A model generated the notes under the pieces. The model was given only the letters and a program-made list of their open reading frames with translations, did not search any database and was not told the DNA's origin. This document shows, piece after piece, positions 62,824 through 64,000 of a stretch of 64,000 bases of DNA. A program made the translations under genes and the position numbers. The DNA is from Oscillospiraceae bacterium. GTDB lineage: Bacteria > Bacillota > Clostridia > Saccharofermentanales > Saccharofermentanaceae. Position 1 is the stretch's first letter; every line of letters begins with the position of its first letter. The stretch covers positions 1-64,000 of the forward strand of contig CACZMA010000002.1 of the NCBI GenBank assembly GCA_902782125.1, written 5' to 3'.

Positions 62824-63267
62824 TTATTCGATGCCGGTGCTGTCGGGGAAGATGTGCTTGTCGTAGAAATGCTTTATGATCGAACGGCGGGTTACGATGC
62901 CGATGAACTTGTCGCGGTCATCGACGATCGGAACGAAGTTTGTCTCCATCGCGCGGAGAATGAGATCGTCTATGGAAGAACCGATCTGGCAGGGAGGATT
63001 CTTCGTAGCAAGAGGGAACACGTCCGTGAGGATGAAGTCCTCAAGATTCTCGATCGCCATAGTGTGAGGTTCGCCGCCCTCGCCTTTTACTATGAACCAG
63101 AGAAGGTCACCCTCGCTGACCGTGCCGACATAGGTGCCGTCATGTTCGAGCACGGGGATGGCCGTGAACTTGCTCTGGTGCATCTTCTCGAGAACCTGAC
63201 GGACGGTATAGTTGCTGTATACAAAAGTGACATCCTGCTTGGGACGCATAAAAAAAGCTATATTCAT
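62824..63267 (-). CDS. CBS-domain pair protein
   Basis: This 147-residue protein contains two CBS domains: the first (about 8-65, VRQVLEKMHQSKFTAIPVLE, then GTYVGTVSEGDLL) and the second (about 82-135, DDLILRAMETNFVPIVDD, then FIGIVTRRSII). Such stand-alone proteins sense adenine nucleotides; the effector and target are unknown here. It starts 4 bases after the esterase gene, so they may be co-transcribed. Confidence 0.88.
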   Translation of the reverse strand: MNIAFFMRPKQDVTFVYSNYTVRQVLEKMHQSKFTAIPVLEHDGTYVGTVSEGDLLWFIVKGEGGEPHTMAIENLEDFILTDVFPLATKNPPCQIGSSIDDLILRAMETNFVPIVDDRDKFIGIVTRRSIIKHFYDKHIFPDSTGIE

Positions 63268-63271
63268 AAGA

Positions 63272-64000
63272 TCATTCCATTCCTAAGTCTTTATCCAGTG
63301 ATACCTGGAAAGGTGTTGCCGTAAGGCCGTTCTGGGCATGAAGCGGTGTCGGCCCGTATGAGAAATAAGCATAGCGTACCTTTGCCGGGAACTCGACTTC
63401 GGGACAGGTCAGAAGTACCGTCTTACCGTCAAAATCCACAGCCGCATCGGCAGGGTAGAATTCTCCGTCCTCGCCGGCAACCTCGAAGCCCGATTCATTA
63501 CCGCCGTAATCGGTGGCTATGTTCAGGAGCATGTAGTCGCCGCCGAAGGTGATCTCCACGCCTTCGCCTCTTCTGGCATCTACGATATAAGGAGCTACGG
63601 CATCGACATTCTCGAAGCCGTATACGAATTTCTGTGCAAGGAGCGCGAGCCTGTCGCCGGGTGTCTTCTTGTCTGCAGGGTGAAGGTTATTGAATTCACC
63701 GCAGTCGGCGATGACGGCCATATAGACATCGGGAAGGTCTATCGCGACTATCTGCTGCTGCTCTCTCATTACCGGCCATGACATATCGTCGTAGCCCATG
63801 TATTTACGTTCCTTGGATATGAACATTGGAAGCTGACAGAACAGGAAGGGCAGTTCGTCATCGAAGAAGACCTCTCTCCATTCGCGAATGAGAGTCTTGA
63901 AGACGGGACCGTATTCATTCTGATAGCCGTCTGCGGCATCAGCTTCGCCCTGATAGAAGATAACGCCTCTCAGAGTGTAAGGGGCGATCCTCAGGATCAT
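63272..64000 (-). CDS. Sialate O-acetylesterase-like protein, C-terminal part (cut by window end)
   Basis: The 5' end lies beyond the window, so only the last 242 or so residues are seen. GVIFYQGEADA is the family block with the conserved Gln-Gly-Glu; LHPADKKTPGDRLALLAQK holds the His of the SGNH-type triad. The C-terminal beta-domain is complete. The enzyme would remove acetyl groups from sugars of glycans or plant xylan. Confidence 0.8.
   Translation of the reverse strand: MILRIAPYTLRGVIFYQGEADAADGYQNEYGPVFKTLIREWREVFFDDELPFLFCQLPMFISKERKYMGYDDMSWPVMREQQQIVAIDLPDVYMAVIADCGEFNNLHPADKKTPGDRLALLAQKFVYGFENVDAVAPYIVDARRGEGVEITFGGDYMLLNIATDYGGNESGFEVAGEDGEFYPADAAVDFDGKTVLLTCPEVEFPAKVRYAYFSYGPTPLHAQNGLTATPFQVSLDKDLGME

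Overview
The window looks like chromosome of an anaerobic, fibre-degrading member of the Clostridia (Firmicutes). The supporting signs are a ctsR-mcsA-mcsB-clpC operon behind a CtsR box, a fused phosphoglycerate kinase/triosephosphate isomerase, an NfnAB-type transhydrogenase, HydF, a secreted GH5 glucanase, a GH31 enzyme, GH25 lysozyme and LCP proteins. Most genes have strong Shine-Dalgarno sites and roughly balanced GC. I cannot name the species.

Region 1 (1-10.7 kb) is accessory DNA. It holds an LCP protein, a CpsC/Wzz protein, and a chimeric junction that joins a truncated CpsD kinase to the tail of a surface protein. A clearly AT-rich stretch (about 4.1-9.1 kb) then carries a DUF3791/DUF3990 toxin-like trio, an XRE regulator with a dyad operator, a decayed IS21-type element, a DUF2971 gene, a HEPN-like gene, and a hicAB module with an operator over its promoter. 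Two near-identical small membrane protein genes bracket this region.

Region 2 (10.7-22.1 kb) is the most remarkable part. It is a tightly overlapping 11-gene operon: a NifH-like Fe protein, a NifD-like/NifK-like pair, hypF, hypC, hypD, hypE, a TM1266-family protein, a second NifD-like/NifK-like pair, and hydF. It joins nitrogenase-like reductases to the Fe(CN)2CO assembly genes of [NiFe]-hydrogenases and the H-cluster scaffold of [FeFe]-hydrogenases. Neither hydE/hydG nor hypA/hypB, nor any hydrogenase structural gene, is in the window. My working hypothesis is an alternative metallocofactor assembly route, perhaps for the H-cluster, in which HypCDEF supply the diatomic ligands and the nitrogenase-like complexes do reductive chemistry before HydF.

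Region 3 (22-45 kb) is mostly housekeeping: GH25, DUF308, a ferredoxin-type aldo/keto reductase, an MBL hydrolase, DUF1846, the Clp stress operon (with an McsB whose catalytic motifs are eroded), an acyltransferase, pgk-tpiA, nfnAB, a YugP-like peptidase, an esterase, GH31 and cca.

Region 4 (45-64 kb) has a pilin-like protein with Asp-Pro-Lys repeats, an oligopeptide-type ABC transporter, a coiled-coil zinc-ribbon protein, an EF-G paralogue, a large membrane protein, ddl, dCMP deaminase, the GH5 glucanase, tRNA-Thr(GGT), a CBS protein and a sialate O-acetylesterase-like gene cut by the window end. No rRNA or CRISPR array was seen.
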